Positions 1 through 5,700 of a stretch of DNA of 7,671 nt are shown here, one piece after another; the stretch's first letter is position 1; the number at the start of each line of letters is the position of its first letter. Position numbers and translations under genes: made by a program. The stretch covers positions 1-7,671 of the forward strand of contig JANZYY010000236.1 in NCBI GenBank assembly GCA_026419705.1, in the 5' to 3' direction. The DNA comes from Fischerella sp. GTDB lineage: Bacteria; Cyanobacteriota; Cyanobacteriia; Cyanobacteriales; Nostocaceae. The notes under the pieces were generated by a model. That model saw only the letters and a program-made list of their open reading frames with translations, had not been told where the DNA came from and did no database searches.

Positions 1-92
1 ATTGTAAATGTCCTAAGCATAGATCGAAAGACTCATGCAAGCTGAAAGCCAATCGCAGCTGAGTTGTTGATGATTTTTGCCTTCTAATTAAT

Positions 93-692
93 ATGGAGCC
101 AACTATTGAAATTCGCCGTTTGTATGATTTAATGCCCGCTTCAGCTAGGATGATGACTAAAATCATTAGCAAACCTGAGCAGGCAAAAGTTATTGATGTT
201 TATTTCCCCCTACCTTGGAATAGAGAGCGACCAATATATATTAATTTCGATTTGTGGCGTCGATTGACAAAACCACAACGCGATTTATTGCTATTGCGGA
301 CAGTTAGCTGGCTAACGGAGATCAAATGGTTTAAACCAGATATCGATCAAGGACTGGTAATTGCTGGGCTTTTGGGTGGATTGGTAGAATTCCTGCAAAC
401 AGATGTTATCGGTGTAGTTGTAGCCGGTGGATTAATTAGTTTAGCAGTGTATCGTATTATTACCATCAACCGTTCTCAACAGTCACAGCTAAGCGCCGAT
501 ACTACCGCTATTAAAGTAGCACAGCGACGCGGTTACTCGGAAACTGAAGCAGCACAGCATCTGTTATCTGCGATCGAAACCGTCTCTAAAATTGAAGGTC
601 GCCCTGCTTTAGATTTTATGGAGTTAATTCGTTGTCAAAATTTGCGAGCGATCGCTGGTTTGTCACCACTAGGTGTTCCGAATAAATTATGA
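93..692 (+). CDS. DUF3318 domain-containing membrane protein
   Basis: This 199-residue protein matches the cyanobacterial DUF3318 family as I remember it: an N-terminal 'EIRRLYDLMPASARMMTKI' block (6-24), then 'FPLPWNRERPIYINFDLWRR' (38-57), a 'LLRTVSWLTEIKWFKPD' segment (67-83), and a hydrophobic region. That region could form two helices (about 86-100 and 104-123), followed by a soluble helical tail (130-199). The function is unknown; the hydrophobic pair suggests a membrane-anchored protein. ATG at 93 is the natural start because the family signature begins at once; no Shine-Dalgarno sequence is visible, which is common in cyanobacteria. The stop codon (690-692) overlaps the stop end of the convergent glycosyltransferase gene by 6 bp. 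A HIP1 site lies inside the gene at 648-655. The family call is fairly sure and no role can be inferred from the neighbours. Confidence 0.88.
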   Translation: MEPTIEIRRLYDLMPASARMMTKIISKPEQAKVIDVYFPLPWNRERPIYINFDLWRRLTKPQRDLLLLRTVSWLTEIKWFKPDIDQGLVIAGLLGGLVEFLQTDVIGVVVAGGLISLAVYRIITINRSQQSQLSADTTAIKVAQRRGYSETEAAQHLLSAIETVSKIEGRPALDFMELIRCQNLRAIAGLSPLGVPNKL

Positions 693-720
693 ATTACAGT
701 GATAAATTTTATATTCATAA
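687..720. terminator. Inverted repeat at convergent gene ends, possible weak terminator
   Basis: TTATGAAT (687-694) and ATTCATAA (713-720) are perfect 8-bp complements separated by 18 nt. The repeat spans the stop codons of both convergent genes. It could end or stabilise transcripts from both sides. It is AT-rich, has a large loop and no clean T-tract, so a terminator role is only an inference. Confidence 0.25.
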
Positions 721-2456
721 CCATTTACTGCTGGTAAAGATCGAGTGTCGGCAATACATTTTTTGATCGCCTCCGGTTCAATAGTATAAAAGTTTACTAG
801 CCATAGATCAAAAGGACGTGGTAATAACTTCAATGCGTTTTGCAGGGCTGTAGTGGAAGTATTTGGATCTCGATCTTGATGAGCAAGGAAGAAGAGGGGA
901 AAAATCGAGGATCTGGAGGAGAGAGAATTTTGAAGTTGGAATTCTCTAGCTACGCCCATCATTTCACCAATTTGTACGTGAGTTTTTTGGGTGGTAGCAA
1001 TCAGTACCGGCACTTGGGATGTTTTTTGAATAAGTTGTACAAATAAGTCTGGACGGTAGTATTTTTGATAACCTAGATTGCAAACAACAGTGATAGCACT
1101 AGCCAATCCCATTACCCAAATAATCACCACAGCTAATTTTCCATTCATTTTCCGCCTCTTTTTCAGGGGAGCGTGCCAACAAATTGCCAGACTTGCTCCT
1201 ATTAAAACTATGACAGCGGGAAAGTATACAAAGTTATAACGAGCGCCTCGTGTTAAGTCAATGCCAAAAAAATAAGTGAAACAGAAGAATAAAGCGATCG
1301 CCGCCAAAATTATACTAACCAACACTTGCGTTATGAAACGAGTTTGCGGTTGCACAAGCAGGATTTTCAAGCCATTCACCAGAATTGGTGTTGCCCAAAA
1401 AAAGAAAGTTATCATCACCAAGCCAGAAATAATCACCACCACTAACTTTGGTGATTCTATTGGTAGCAGAGAAATCATTGTAATCCATGCCGCAATAGCC
1501 TGAAAAATTGGACTGATCCAAGCAATACCAACGCGATCGCCCCGGATCCAATCTGTTAATTTATTACCATAAACATTATGTAAAAATACTGGTAACCAAA
1601 CTATACCTACTATAAAAGTGCCGACAGCAACGGTGTAGATGCGTTGCCAAGGAGGGGCATTGGGGATTGGGAATTGGGATTTAACGATGATCTTTGCCGG
1701 ATGCCCTTTGCCCTTTGCCCTTTGCCCCTTGTGCCCTTGTTTCCACTGTTGCCAAGCCAGAAAAATCAAAACAATGGCTTCAGTGCAGAGAGTTAGTGCG
1801 AAGAAGTAATGAGTAGCAATACCCAAAGCATTAATTCCTACCCAAGAAAATACTAACCAAATCGGTAACTGGGTGTGCTTCTGGATGTGATTTGCAGTGA
1901 CTACCAGGCAGGCAAAGGAAGCAATTACCCACAGAATAGCTAAAGTATAATGACGGGCTTCTTGTGCTAAAAAAATGCCATACGGTGAAATTGCCATCAT
2001 TGCAGCAGCTAGATGGCTGACTAAGTGGGAACGAAAAGCGAGCCAGCTAAAACCATAAACAGCAGGAATAGATATTGCCCCAAAAATAGCAGCAAGCGAT
2101 CGCGCTCCCCACAAAGAAACCATATCGGCTTGTGTGGGAAATAGTTTGAGCCATAGATGAGTCAGCACAAAGTACAGAGGTGGATGATTGCTTTCACTAA
2201 ATAAATGTGCCAATACGTCTTTAATAGTTGTGGCGGGTTGCGGTTGCAGTGGTTGCAATAAAACATCGATTGTTATGGGTTGGTCTAAAGGTACTGGCAA
2301 AAAACTATTTCCCAGGCTGAACACCAAGGTAGAAAATTCATCTGTCCAAAGGGGTTTTGCTGTTAAGTTGGTTAAGCGTAAGCCAATGCCGATAAGCAGC
2401 CAAACCAACAGTAAACAAAGGTGAAGCCAACGGGGATATGACGGAGTTGTTGTCAT
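687..2456 (-). CDS. GT39-type (GT-C fold) membrane glycosyltransferase
   Basis: This is a 589-residue polytopic membrane protein of the PMT/ArnT-like glycosyltransferase 39 group, which normally transfers sugars from polyprenyl-phosphate donors on the outer face of the membrane. Residue numbers count from the GTG at 2459. After a first helix (about 11-28) comes 'PLWTDEFST', whose Asp40-Glu41 sits where the catalytic acidic residue of the family lies in the first external loop. 'NHPPLYF' (91-97) and 'SPYGIFLAQEARHYTL' (158-173) are further family hallmarks. Roughly a dozen helices follow, ending near residue 460, with a soluble tail at 465-590. ATG at 2456 is preferred to the GTG one codon upstream; neither has a clear ribosome site. 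Residues 241-270 (1650-1739) are a Lys/Gly/Pro-rich insert encoded by heptamer repeats. The acceptor is unknown; cell-envelope polysaccharide or protein glycosylation are the general options. Confidence 0.85.
   Translation of the reverse strand: MTTTPSYPRWLHLCLLLVWLLIGIGLRLTNLTAKPLWTDEFSTLVFSLGNSFLPVPLDQPITIDVLLQPLQPQPATTIKDVLAHLFSESNHPPLYFVLTHLWLKLFPTQADMVSLWGARSLAAIFGAISIPAVYGFSWLAFRSHLVSHLAAAMMAISPYGIFLAQEARHYTLAILWVIASFACLVVTANHIQKHTQLPIWLVFSWVGINALGIATHYFFALTLCTEAIVLIFLAWQQWKQGHKGQRAKGKGHPAKIIVKSQFPIPNAPPWQRIYTVAVGTFIVGIVWLPVFLHNVYGNKLTDWIRGDRVGIAWISPIFQAIAAWITMISLLPIESPKLVVVIISGLVMITFFFWATPILVNGLKILLVQPQTRFITQVLVSIILAAIALFFCFTYFFGIDLTRGARYNFVYFPAVIVLIGASLAICWHAPLKKRRKMNGKLAVVIIWVMGLASAITVVCNLGYQKYYRPDLFVQLIQKTSQVPVLIATTQKTHVQIGEMMGVAREFQLQNSLSSRSSIFPLFFLAHQDRDPNTSTTALQNALKLLPRPFDLWLVNFYTIEPEAIKKCIADTRSLPAVNGYEYKIYHCNS
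1659..1679. repeat. STRR heptamer array (ATTGGGR x3) inside the glycosyltransferase
   Basis: Three tandem heptamers ATTGGGG, ATTGGGA, ATTGGGA lie head to tail. Read on the other strand the unit is a CCCAAT/CCCCAAT type, the class described in heterocystous cyanobacteria as short tandemly repeated repetitive sequences. They encode the 'SQFPIPNAP' part of the glycosyltransferase insert. Confidence 0.85.
1703..1740. repeat. STRR heptamer array (GCCCTTT x3 plus degenerate units) inside the glycosyltransferase
   Basis: Three perfect GCCCTTT heptamers (1703-1723) are followed by degenerate GCCCCTT and GTGCCCTTGT units. They encode the basic Lys/Gly/Gln/Arg segment of the glycosyltransferase (about residues 241-252). 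This is a different repeat family from the one 24 bp away, so two STRR families meet in one coding insert. Confidence 0.85.
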
Positions 2457-2537
2457 CACATTTAATAGAATTTGGATATCAGACGTTAAATTGTAAATGA
2501 AAGTTCAATCCAAATTCTTGACCAGTTTGAAGGGTGG

Positions 2538-2742
2538 CAGGTGACAACCTGTAGCTCCTGGCTCCTATAAAAAATGGTATGAGACTCCTGCGCACCGCGG
2601 CGCATAGCAAAGGAAGAAAATCTCGGCGTTGCGAGATGACACTTTATTTAAAACAGTGAAAGTAAGTGGATTAAAATGAACGCTAGCTTGACTTATTTGA
2701 ACTAGCCTACTGTTAGAAACAGTGGTAGGTGGTAGTGCACCT
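2538..2742. repeat. Gene-free stretch with a cluster of small inverted repeats
   Basis: The 311 bp between the glycosyltransferase start and the DUF6918-like stop hold no gene I can support. I see several short hairpin-forming repeats: CAGGT-4-ACCTG (2538-2551), TGCGC-6-GCGCA (2589-2604), ATCTCG-6-CGAGAT (2620-2637), CCTAC/GTAGG arms around 2706-2729, and AGGTG-6-CACCT (2727-2742). Two GTGGTAG heptamers (2722-2735) look like a short STRR remnant. None is followed by a T-tract, so these are not obvious terminators. The left end (2460-2510) should contain the glycosyltransferase promoter, but I cannot place it. Confidence 0.5.
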
Positions 2743-2767
2743 CCAACTGTGATTCTGATTTTTTAGT

Positions 2768-3208
2768 TTATGCCTTGTTGATATGTTTATCGATTACCTT
2801 GGCTAAGTCTGGTACTGCTTCTTCCACGTGTTGCTTGGCTGAACTGCGCAACTTTTCATACGTTCCTCGCACGATTTGGCGTTTTACGTTCTTGGCCTTT
2901 GCATCGGTGACGCTCAGCAGTGCGTCTGCTGTACGAGAGCGACTTGCAATCATATGCTCGACTGGATCGCCTTTTTCCACGCCTTCACTCCAAATCGGAT
3001 CGAGTGCTGTAAAACACTCTGGCAGAAGCAAATCGACGACATAGGGGATATATCCTGGCTTGATTCCTTTCAGGGCGGCGAAGGCAGTTTTCAAGGCCAT
3101 ACCGCTTATGCCTGACTTGGAAGCGAGCTGCGCTTCTATCATATTGCAGCAGTCATCTACAACCATGCTCCTTTTATTCGGGTTCAACAATTCGTCGCTA
3201 AGTCCCAT
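2768..3208 (-). CDS. DUF6918-like small soluble protein
   Basis: This is a 146-residue protein of unknown function, without signal peptide or membrane helix. It resembles, from memory, the bacterial DUF6918 family: an N-terminal 'LSDELLNPNKRSMVVDDC' helix, a 'KSGISGMALKTAFAALKGIKPG' segment (31-52), 'DLLLPECFTALDPIWSEG' (59-76), and a charged C-terminal helix with 'YEKLRSSAKQHVEEAVPDLA' (117-136). A longer reading starts at GTG 3220, but the ATG at 3206-3208 is preferred: AGGAG (plus-strand 3213-3217) lies four bases upstream of it, and the longer start would bury that ribosome site in the coding sequence. The gene stands alone; an 8-bp inverted repeat lies about 45 bp upstream. The family name is moderately sure and no function can be assigned. 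Confidence 0.7.
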   Translation of the reverse strand: MGLSDELLNPNKRSMVVDDCCNMIEAQLASKSGISGMALKTAFAALKGIKPGYIPYVVDLLLPECFTALDPIWSEGVEKGDPVEHMIASRSRTADALLSVTDAKAKNVKRQIVRGTYEKLRSSAKQHVEEAVPDLAKVIDKHINKA

Positions 3209-3212
3209 CTCA

Positions 3213-3217
3213 CTCCT
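3213..3217 (-). promoter_or_regulatory. Ribosome binding site deciding the DUF6918-like start
   Basis: On the minus strand AGGAG is followed by TGAG and then ATG. It is one of the few clear Shine-Dalgarno sequences in this window, and it favours the ATG at 3208 over the in-frame GTG at 3220. Confidence 0.6.
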
Positions 3218-3253
3218 CACTGATTGTCAAAGTACGGAATTTTCATTCAACTA

Positions 3254-3276
3254 AATTTCCTAACGAGCAGGAAATT
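3254..3276. promoter_or_regulatory. Perfect 8-bp inverted repeat upstream of the DUF6918-like gene
   Basis: AATTTCCT (3254-3261), seven bases, then AGGAAATT (3269-3276). It sits 45-68 bp before the start codon, a plausible place for a dimeric-repressor operator or a leader hairpin. No promoter hexamers could be fixed around it, so the role is inferred from position and symmetry only. Confidence 0.35.
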
Positions 3277-3512
3277 ACAGAAAATGATAGCAGAGCCGAA
3301 GAATTTTCATCCAAATCTCCCCCCACAAGCAAGGAGGGCTGTTTCATTGCCGATCGGGTGCTAATTTACAAGCGTTTAAGGTAAAAAAATCAGATGATTT
3401 CACATCTTGCATTAATTACAACAGCCACCAGGCAGAAACTAGCAGCCCCTAGCTCCGATCAAGATATCAGTGATGAAAAAATCTGATTGGACAGCAATCG
3501 TAGCGATCGCAC

Positions 3513-3562
3513 TTAAGTGTACTCATGGAAGCGGTTCAGTTCCATAGGGTCTGTACACTTGA
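3513..3562. repeat. Long interrupted stem-loop
   Basis: Outer arms AAGTGTAC (3515-3522) and GTACACTT (3553-3560) pair perfectly and can extend by T-G and T-A pairs to 3513/3562. Inner arms ATGGAA (3525-3530) and TTCCAT (3540-3545) also pair, around a 9-nt loop. The internal loop is asymmetric (2 versus 7 nt). No T-tract directly follows on either strand, so a classic terminator is unlikely; an RNA structure or a degraded mobile-element end are alternatives. Confidence 0.5.
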
Positions 3563-3640
3563 TCAAAATCACTGAAATTTTATGGGCGATCGCCTCAAGC
3601 AAATGTACACCGACAATTACTTGAGCATCTCTAACAACAA

Positions 3641-3657
3641 TGTCAGTTAAACTGACA
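3641..3657. promoter_or_regulatory. 17-bp perfect palindrome, operator-like
   Basis: TGTCAGTTAAACTGACA is a perfect inverted repeat with 8-bp arms and one central base. This is typical of a dimeric-regulator site or a tight hairpin. It lies about 85 bp downstream of the ureohydrolase stop, not before an obvious start codon, so its role is open. Confidence 0.35.
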
Positions 3658-3740
3658 GTCATGGCGATGTTGCAAAGAAGCCTCCCAAACAGCGATCGCA
3701 CTTGCTGCTGAAATAATGCACAGAAGATATGCGTCAGCAA

Positions 3741-4787
3741 TCAAACCGTGGTTCGTTGCTGCGATAAGTCCATCAAGTTTGCCAACTTGTAAACAATTCG
3801 CGCACCGACATTGCCATCCCACTCAGCATCACCAACTTCACAGACATCGAAACCGATAATTTCTTTACCACTATTGACTAATTCACGAAATAAACAAAAA
3901 GTTTGCTCTAATTCTAATCCACCCGGAACAGGAGTACCTGTATGAGGACACAATTTTGGATCTAAGCCATCAACATCAAAGCTAATATGAACATATTTGG
4001 GTAAATGACCGATGATTTCTCGACATAACTCCATCCAAGTCTTTCCAGAATAGAGTTTTCGTTTAATCATCGGATCGTAATAAGCAATAATTCGACTGTG
4101 AGAATGGTCGATCATTTGTACTTCATCATGACAAATGTCACGCAACCCTACTTGCACTAACTTGGAAATTTGTGGCAACTTCATTGCATTGAACATGATA
4201 GATGCGTGAGAAAACTCAAATCCTTCATAAGCATTTCTCAAATCTGCGTGTGCATCAATATGTAAGATACCAAAGTTTGAGTATTTAGTTGCTAATGCTT
4301 GATAATAACCTAGTGGCGAGCTGTGATCTCCTCCAATTACAGCGACTCTTTTACCATGATTAATTGCTTGCAAACACCTTTCAAACAACCATTGATTTAC
4401 TTTTTGACTAGCTTGATTAATTTCTGTTAGTACAGGTGTTAAATCTGGTATATCTGTTAGCGATTTACCTTGTTCTAGTCGCTCAATAATTTTTGCTGCC
4501 AAGTTACGGTAGTAATTATTATTCTCCAGAATTTCCTGGGGAATTTCTACCATAAAAATTCCCTGTTTCCATCCATTAGGATGATCGAAATCGAACAAAT
4601 CTAGTTGTCGTGAAGCATCCAGAATCCGTTGCGGGCCGTTGGCAGTACCTGCACCATAGGAAACGGTGACTTCCCACGGCACACCAAAAACAATCAGGTT
4701 TGCAGACTCATAATTAAATGGTAGACCAAAGAGATTACCATTTATTTCACCTACGCCGCTGGGATTGTAGTCTTGGAGATTAGTCAT
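3741..4787 (-). CDS. Arginase/agmatinase-family ureohydrolase
   Basis: This 348-residue binuclear-metal hydrolase should split a guanidino compound and release urea, in the cytoplasm. All six metal ligands of the family are visible: His155 in 'GGDHS', Asp178, His180 and Asp182 in 'HIDAHAD', and Asp271 and Asp273 in 'SFDVDGLDP'. 'SHAS' around His194 and Glu317 in 'DVCEVG' match the active-site His and Glu. It is longer than a typical agmatinase of about 300 residues. The extra length is mostly at residues 60-140, between the N-terminal 'SYGAGTANGPQRI' segment and the first metal motif. The closest idea is the long cyanobacterial SpeB-type agmatinase, which finishes arginine decarboxylase breakdown of arginine to putrescine. 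Relatives in cyanobacteria include guanidine hydrolase, so substrate is not fixed by family alone. The gene is monocistronic; ATG at 4787 has no clear ribosome site, and a possible promoter lies just upstream. Confidence 0.93.
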   Translation of the reverse strand: MTNLQDYNPSGVGEINGNLFGLPFNYESANLIVFGVPWEVTVSYGAGTANGPQRILDASRQLDLFDFDHPNGWKQGIFMVEIPQEILENNNYYRNLAAKIIERLEQGKSLTDIPDLTPVLTEINQASQKVNQWLFERCLQAINHGKRVAVIGGDHSSPLGYYQALATKYSNFGILHIDAHADLRNAYEGFEFSHASIMFNAMKLPQISKLVQVGLRDICHDEVQMIDHSHSRIIAYYDPMIKRKLYSGKTWMELCREIIGHLPKYVHISFDVDGLDPKLCPHTGTPVPGGLELEQTFCLFRELVNSGKEIIGFDVCEVGDAEWDGNVGARIVYKLANLMDLSQQRTTV

Positions 4788-4811
4788 TACACCGGAAACA
4801 GTAAAACTAAA

Positions 4812-4839
4812 CTAATAACCATGTTACGGGTCAGGTCAA
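4812..4839 (-). promoter_or_regulatory. Possible sigma70-type promoter of the ureohydrolase gene
   Basis: On the minus strand TTGACC (4834-4839) and TATTAG (4812-4817) are separated by 16 bases, matching five of six and four of six consensus positions. Transcription would begin near 4805, about 18 bases before the ATG at 4787. Position and spacing are good, but the -10 box is weak. Confidence 0.35.
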
Positions 4840-5013
4840 GTGGACTGCTTGCATCTCACCGTTACGCTTCAGTACATGGATATAAATCACATTCTTATGA
4901 ACTAAATGCAGTCCCACTTGGTAATCAGTTGAGGAATGGGAGATTATTAACAAGATGACCAGCGTTTTATATAGTGTTAGACTACTGCATTAAGAGTGGT
5001 AGGTAATTGAGAA

Positions 5014-5110
5014 ATGGATAAAATTGAACATTTCCAGAAGCCGAAATGGCCCTTTAATCGGCTCGTAGAGGTGAATTACCAGCAATCGTGATGTTTGACC
5101 TCGCGATCCC
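5014..5110 (+). pseudogene. Out-of-frame N-terminal segment of the RNA methyltransferase
   Basis: ATG at 5014 opens a frame reading 'MDKIEHFQKPKWPFNRLVE' and then stops at 5089. From about 5070 a second frame reads 'GELPAIVMFDLAI', which is exactly what precedes motif 1 in SpoU-class enzymes. From about 5108 the third frame takes over with 'PFNVGAAVRAAS'. Adding one G to the GG at 5070-5071 and one C to the CCC at 5108-5110 would join all three into a single continuous protein of about 196 residues. Both breaks therefore look like one-base contractions of short homopolymers, from real decay or from sequencing error. I cannot tell which. Confidence 0.65.
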
Positions 5111-5116
5111 TTCAAT

Positions 5117-5602
5117 GTGGGTGCGGCTGTCCGAGCAGCCTCATGCTTTGGAGTTTCCCAAGTTTGGATCGCTGGCCGCCGTTGTGCTGAAGCAGTTTGG
5201 AAGCAAAACCGCATACCACGAGAAGAGCGAATGAAGGGGTTTGGAGATGTTGATATCATCCTTGATGACCGACCCTTGGATCACTTTGAAAATGTAACTC
5301 CCATTACGGTGGAGTTATTGCCTAGTTCTGAGAATTTGCTCGTTTTTGAGCATCCTGAAAATGCAGTCTACTTGTTTGGTCCAGAAGACGGTAGCGTGCC
5401 ATCCCATATTCGTGGTCTTTGCCACCGCCGAGTTTTCATTCCAACATGTCATTGCACAAACCTTGGAGCAGCTATTTACCTTGTGCTCTATGACCGACTC
5501 GTGAAACGTTACCTGAATGGTTTAGAAATAGCTCTACCTATCGGTGAGGTTCTAGCTGAACCTCGCGGTTGGCCTGTAAATAATCCAGTTTTTGAATTGT
5601 AA
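5117..5602 (+). CDS. SpoU/TrmH-family RNA 2'-O-methyltransferase, N-terminus lost by frameshift
   Basis: The open 161-codon frame covers the SPOUT methyltransferase core, which binds S-adenosylmethionine in a C-terminal trefoil knot and methylates a ribose 2'-hydroxyl in tRNA or rRNA. Motif 1 'NVGAAVRAASCFGV' begins just before the first GTG (Asn codon at 5114). Motif 2 is 'LFGPEDGSVP' (residues 86-95) and motif 3 'IPTCHCTNLGAAIYLVLYDR' (108-127), with Asn115 in the expected place. An intact copy should start about 35 residues earlier, at ATG 5014. Translation from GTG 5117 would lack the first strand of the fold and part of motif 1, so this product is probably non-functional unless the two frameshifts are sequencing errors or are bypassed. 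The target nucleotide cannot be told from sequence. The gene stands between a divergent ureohydrolase and DUF389. Confidence 0.78.
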   Translation: MGAAVRAASCFGVSQVWIAGRRCAEAVWKQNRIPREERMKGFGDVDIILDDRPLDHFENVTPITVELLPSSENLLVFEHPENAVYLFGPEDGSVPSHIRGLCHRRVFIPTCHCTNLGAAIYLVLYDRLVKRYLNGLEIALPIGEVLAEPRGWPVNNPVFEL

Positions 5603-5674
5603 GAACTGAATTCCAGGAACGCGATTTTATCCCCTGCGATCGCAGTGCTGATACCTACAGAAATAGATAACCAT

Positions 5675-5686
5675 CACAGAACTGTG
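5675..5686. promoter_or_regulatory. Small palindrome before the DUF389 gene
   Basis: CACAG-AA-CTGTG is a perfect 5-bp-arm palindrome 14 bp before the ATG at 5701. A HIP1-centred palindrome CTGCGATCGCAG lies at 5634-5645. The first could be an operator or leader hairpin, but such short repeats arise by chance fairly easily. Confidence 0.2.
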
Positions 5687-5700
5687 CAAAATTGATAGTG

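Larger units (their letters stand above)
3503..3699. repeat. Cluster of three HIP1 octamers (GCGATCGC)
   Basis: GCGATCGC occurs at 3503-3510, 3586-3593 and 3692-3699. The other six copies in the window are at 648-655, 1294-1301, 1533-1540, 2096-2103, 5636-5643 and 6037-6044. HIP1 is the highly iterated palindrome of cyanobacterial genomes. The density here supports the cyanobacterial assignment, and the local cluster falls in the gene-poor block. Confidence 0.9.
3277..3740. other. Gene-poor region between the DUF6918-like gene and the ureohydrolase
   Basis: No gene can be supported here. A 75-codon frame on the minus strand (3513-3740, TTG start directly after the ureohydrolase stop) is open, but it is full of HIP1 sites and inverted repeats and matches no family I know. 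The left half (3277-3512) holds AAATCA-GA-TGATTT (3387-3400) and little else. The right half contains a long stem-loop (3513-3562), CTCAAG/CTTGAG arms (3594-3625), and a 17-bp palindrome (3641-3657). Confidence 0.5.

Noticed and set aside
840..1046. Plus-strand open frame of 68 codons, and similar frames at 1276-1503 and 2188-2424
   Set aside because: They lie antisense inside the clear glycosyltransferase gene and have no recognisable protein features.
2589..2637. Hairpins as rho-independent terminators
   Set aside because: The stems are short and neither strand shows a T-tract directly after them.
2775..3254. Three overlapping plus-strand frames opposite the DUF6918-like gene
   Set aside because: They are shadows of the minus-strand gene, which has a good ribosome site and family-like composition.
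4773..4958. Plus-strand frame of 61 codons upstream of the methyltransferase
   Set aside because: It overlaps the ureohydrolase start and its probable promoter, and matches nothing I recognise.
5014..5120. Programmed ribosomal frameshifting in the methyltransferase
   Set aside because: Two shifts in 40 bp, no convincing slippery heptamer or stimulating structure, and both sites are plain short homopolymers; decay or sequencing error explains them more simply.
4990..5259. Minus-strand frame of 89 codons
   Set aside because: It is antisense to the methyltransferase, whose motifs are clear on the plus strand.
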